Assembly (NCBI RefSeq): GCF_954871325.1
Contig: NC_088775.1
Coordinates: 81,135,561 to 81,199,560 of the forward strand
Source: Gordionus sp. m RMFG-2023
Lineage: Eukaryota > Nematomorpha > Gordioida > Chordodea > Parachordodidae
Length of the DNA: 64,000 nucleotides
Direction: 5' to 3'
Made by a program: the position numbers and the translations under genes. The first letter of the stretch is position 1. Every line of letters begins with the position of its first letter. Positions 61,171 to 64,000 of the stretch are shown one piece after another. The notes under the pieces were generated by a model. That model was given only the letters and a program-made list of their open reading frames with translations. It was not told the DNA's origin and did not search any database.

Positions 61171-61800
61171 AATATCGATTTTAAAGCCTTTTTAATCTAA
61201 AATCTTAAATTATATATATATTCCCTCCCAGCCTTCACCTCAGAAGGATGCCAATTATTAATTTTATTCACAATAGTCTTATTCTTAGATATTGTTTACT
61301 TATTTTTATAAATATAAAATGGATTAAAGTAAAATTAAAATTATAAATTGAGTAATATTTGTTTTGTTTAGATAGTTTAAAACATGCTAGATATTTTTTA
61401 TATTATTATTGGTTAAGTTTTAATTTAAACGACTTAGTAAAGATTTCAGAAAAATTATTTCTTTTCATATAACGAGAAAATACCAATCTCGACGCTAGAA
61501 TAATATTATACACAATCGCAAATTTTAATGTATAACATCAATCATAAAAATAGAAAATGTTATATACTAGAAATATAAAATTAAAATATTATATAATTAT
61601 ATATTTGATCATTAAATAATATTATAAGTTAAATTTTATTTCCTTCATTCACATAATTATTTTTTAATGTATTCAATTTGAACTATTTGTATATCCAATT
61701 TAATTTCCACATTAACCTTATAATATTATTTTTATATTTTATTCAAATTTTGTCATATATATATTTTAATAGTGAAAATATAGATGTAAAAGGTTAGATG
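61171..61800. repeat. core-repeat array, family 2, end fragment
   Basis: The text CTTCACCTCAGAAGGATGCC, TCTTATTCTTAGATATTG, TTTACTTATTTTTATAAAT and TTGTTTTGTTTAGATAGTTT matches inter-core blocks near 58850-58940. No complete core copy is present; the array fades into AT-rich DNA by about 61.8 kb. Confidence 0.5.
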
Positions 61801-62172
61801 TATAAATAAATATATTTTGATTCTTATCTTTATTTAAAATCTACAACTCCCTGCCTACCTCTAATTTAATAAAATAAATTCTGCGTTAATAATATATCAG
61901 AATAATTGTGCTAGAAACCCATACCACCAAACTATTGTTTAGTTATTACTGATGTTTGATTATCTTTATTTCTACTATACACTTGCACTGTATGCCCTGC
62001 AAAATGTCCTGAATAGAAAATTAAAAGACACTAGACCAAAATATCTGAAAAAAAAATAGAAGACTATCCCAATATATTTTGTATCTAAAGGCGGGTATAG
62101 CTTTCATATTAACCCTAACCTTATATTAAATTAAACATGTTAAATCTCATAATGACTTATATAGGTAACTAT

Positions 62173-62444
62173 CAGGGGTGTCACTAGCTTTTACAACTCA
62201 GAAGGCTCAAAAAAACTTTTTAAAATTATTTTTAAAATACCTGTTGTTTTAAAACATTTTCCAAAATTATCCTTTTTTTGGTAACATTTTCAAAATTACC
62301 TTTTAGGCTAACATTCAAAATTACCTTCTCTTTTTGTAGCTAAAATCAAAATTACACTTTGTATAAAAAAAAATCAAAAGTTTAAAGGAGCTCTTCATAT
62401 TCTTTAGGTGACTTGAGCCCCTGCCCTCCATAGTGACGCTAGTG
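62173..62444. mobile_element. hAT-like MITE, family D
   Basis: A 272-bp element starting CAGGGGTGTCACTAGC and ending CATAGTGACGCTAGTG. Flanks GTAACTAT (62165-62172) and GTAACTCT (62445-62452) form an 8-bp target duplication with one mismatch. The interior has repeated TTTTCAAAATTACCTT motifs. A related piece lies inside intron 9 of the TPR gene (about 4375-4560). Confidence 0.8.
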
Positions 62445-63012
62445 GTAACTCTTTGAAAAGCGGGAAATTCAGAAAGATGAATATTATTTTAATGATAAAA
62501 TGAAATTACAATTTAATGGAATGAAAAGTCATTGTGCTAATATTTTCATAAATTAATTTCATTAAATCATATAAGGAACTCAAGCATTCAATTTAACGAA
62601 ATAAGGATAAACATCTCATTTCTTATAAGAATGATATAGAAAAGTTTAAATATATTATATTCTGAAATTAAAAAACATAGTTAAATTAATAGTGAGGATT
62701 TTAAAGTGGCTTAAAAACGATTAAAATTTTTCTACCTTGATTTAAATGAAGTAATGAAATAATTATACCAGAAATATAAGCAAATTTAAATGATAATCCT
62801 ACATATTAAGATCTTAACATGACTCTTAATACTAAAGAAGTTTAGATAGGGATATAGTTAAAAAGAATAAGAGATGGATGGAATTTAATATAGAGAATTG
62901 TAATGTAATAACAAATATTAAGGAAATATAAGGATGATGACATTTATACTGAGAAACAATTGAATAAAATGTATATGAAAAAAAGGGAGGAAAATCTAAA
63001 TTGATACAGGCT

Positions 63013-63179
63013 GTGTCCTGGTTTTACTTATTTTTTATATGTGCTAAACATCTTTTGAATTAGAACACTTTATTTTGGTTTTTCTAAGTAGTTGGTGGTA
63101 GTTATTTTTCGTATTTATTTCCTCGATTATTTTTTTATATTTTTTTTAATTTAGGCTGTTGCCATAAGGCTGAACAAAA
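63013..63179. repeat. dispersed repeat, copy 2
   Basis: Starts GTGTCCTGGTTTTACTTATT and ends near AGGCTGAACAAAA. Diverged copy of 2038-2189, in the same orientation, 61 kb away. Confidence 0.5.
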
Positions 63180-64000
63180 TAGATAAAATAAACTCAATAG
63201 AAACTAATAAATTTATATATTAAAGGAGTTGACCAGTGAATAAACTTTAATATTCTATATTACTTAAATTATGATGTAAAGCATAATTTAATATATAAAC
63301 TCTATTATATTGGATTCAACATAGTATGCTATTTCAAATTTTTTAATTATATTTTTGTATTACTCTCTTCATCTTGTTTTGTTTTCTTGTGATCATCTGC
63401 TTCACTTTCCGTGTCAGTGCCAAAACCAGTTTCTTAAATGTTAATTGTAATATTGATTCTTTATAAATCTTAAAAATATTAATATAATGTTTTGTTTCTC
63501 TATTATTTAAAAATTGAAATTTTCATAAATTTAAGTGGATTTAACTTTGATGTCTTGGTCTTTTGTTTTCTTCATTTTATAATATAAAATAAATTTATGT
63601 AAATAAAAATGTGATGAAAATTAGATAAGTTATTAAACAAAAATTTCGCCAATAGATTATAAAATAGTCCTTCTTTAAATAAACAAATATTAGAGATGAC
63701 TTAAACCCCATTAGATGATAACAATTTTCAAATAATCTACCCTCTTACTAATATTAGATAAAACAGCTAGAAAGAAGACACGTGAAGTTTTTTCTGTCTC
63801 ATTAAATATTATATAGAGAAAATTAAAACATTAATTCTGTGAGAGGATTTACAAAAGTGTATTTCCATATTTTATGATAAAATTTTATTGTAAAAAAGTA
63901 TTACAATCATGACCCATTCTATTTATTATATAAATAATAATTTAAGTGATTTCATAGGCAAAATAGTCATATATATCTCGATATTATTTTATTCTATAAA

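Larger units (their letters stand above)
61801..64000. other. AT-rich right flank with two dispersed elements
   Basis: Apart from the MITE at 62173-62444 and the dispersed repeat at 63013-63179, I see nothing supportable. All frames are stop-rich. Confidence 0.45.

Noticed and set aside
16000-61800. CRISPR-like or bacterial array
   Set aside because: Repeat units are hundreds to thousands of bases with no short direct repeats and unique spacers, and the window has spliced eukaryotic exons.

Overview
This is very AT-rich eukaryotic nuclear DNA that is poor in genes and dense in repeats. The one recognisable host gene has spliced exons and very short introns (mostly 40-54 nt). DNA transposons (hAT elements and hAT-like MITEs) are abundant. 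An arthropod genome, perhaps a copepod-like crustacean, would fit, but the species is inferred from general character only. No rRNA, tRNA, CRISPR or retroviral element was recognised.
Layout. 1-2.9 kb: AT-rich DNA with two small inverted-repeat elements, a GC-rich element and one weak candidate exon. 3.3-6.6 kb, minus strand: the 5' two-thirds or less of a TPR-repeat gene, best explained as SKI3/TTC37-like; twelve exons join in frame to 478 codons. Two of its introns are swollen by mobile DNA. 6.6-16 kb: mostly featureless AT-rich DNA, with a possible PIF/Harbinger relic at 11.7 kb and a purine-rich tandem repeat of about 115 bp period at 12.1-12.9 kb.
16-61.8 kb: almost entirely repeat arrays that I read as one related superfamily. 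There is a decayed part (16-24 kb, units of about 0.75-2 kb), five younger tandem units of about 1.8 kb (24.4-36.1 kb), a run of 705-bp units (38.06-39.86 kb), and a long array (40.4-59.6 kb, resuming at 61.2 kb) with about 26 copies of a conserved core. From 54.3 to 59.4 kb two core types alternate as a dimer of roughly 1.03 kb. The families share a core near a 'CAGCTATAATTTA'-like motif and a second block near 'CATTCAAAATCCATACGA'.
Mobile elements punctuate the arrays. A 2,008-bp hAT relic at 30,168-32,175 has an exact 8-bp target duplication and recognisable transposase blocks. A shorter hAT relic at 42.77-43.73 kb holds a 40-nt GT...AG insertion that looks like an intron. A hAT-like MITE family with TAGTG ends recurs about twelve times, some copies with perfect 8-bp target duplications. 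Three inserts of unique DNA (48.5-50.2, 52.9-53.7 and 59.6-61.2 kb) interrupt the last array and carry short coding-like islands I cannot identify. 61.8-64 kb is AT-rich with two dispersed repeats.
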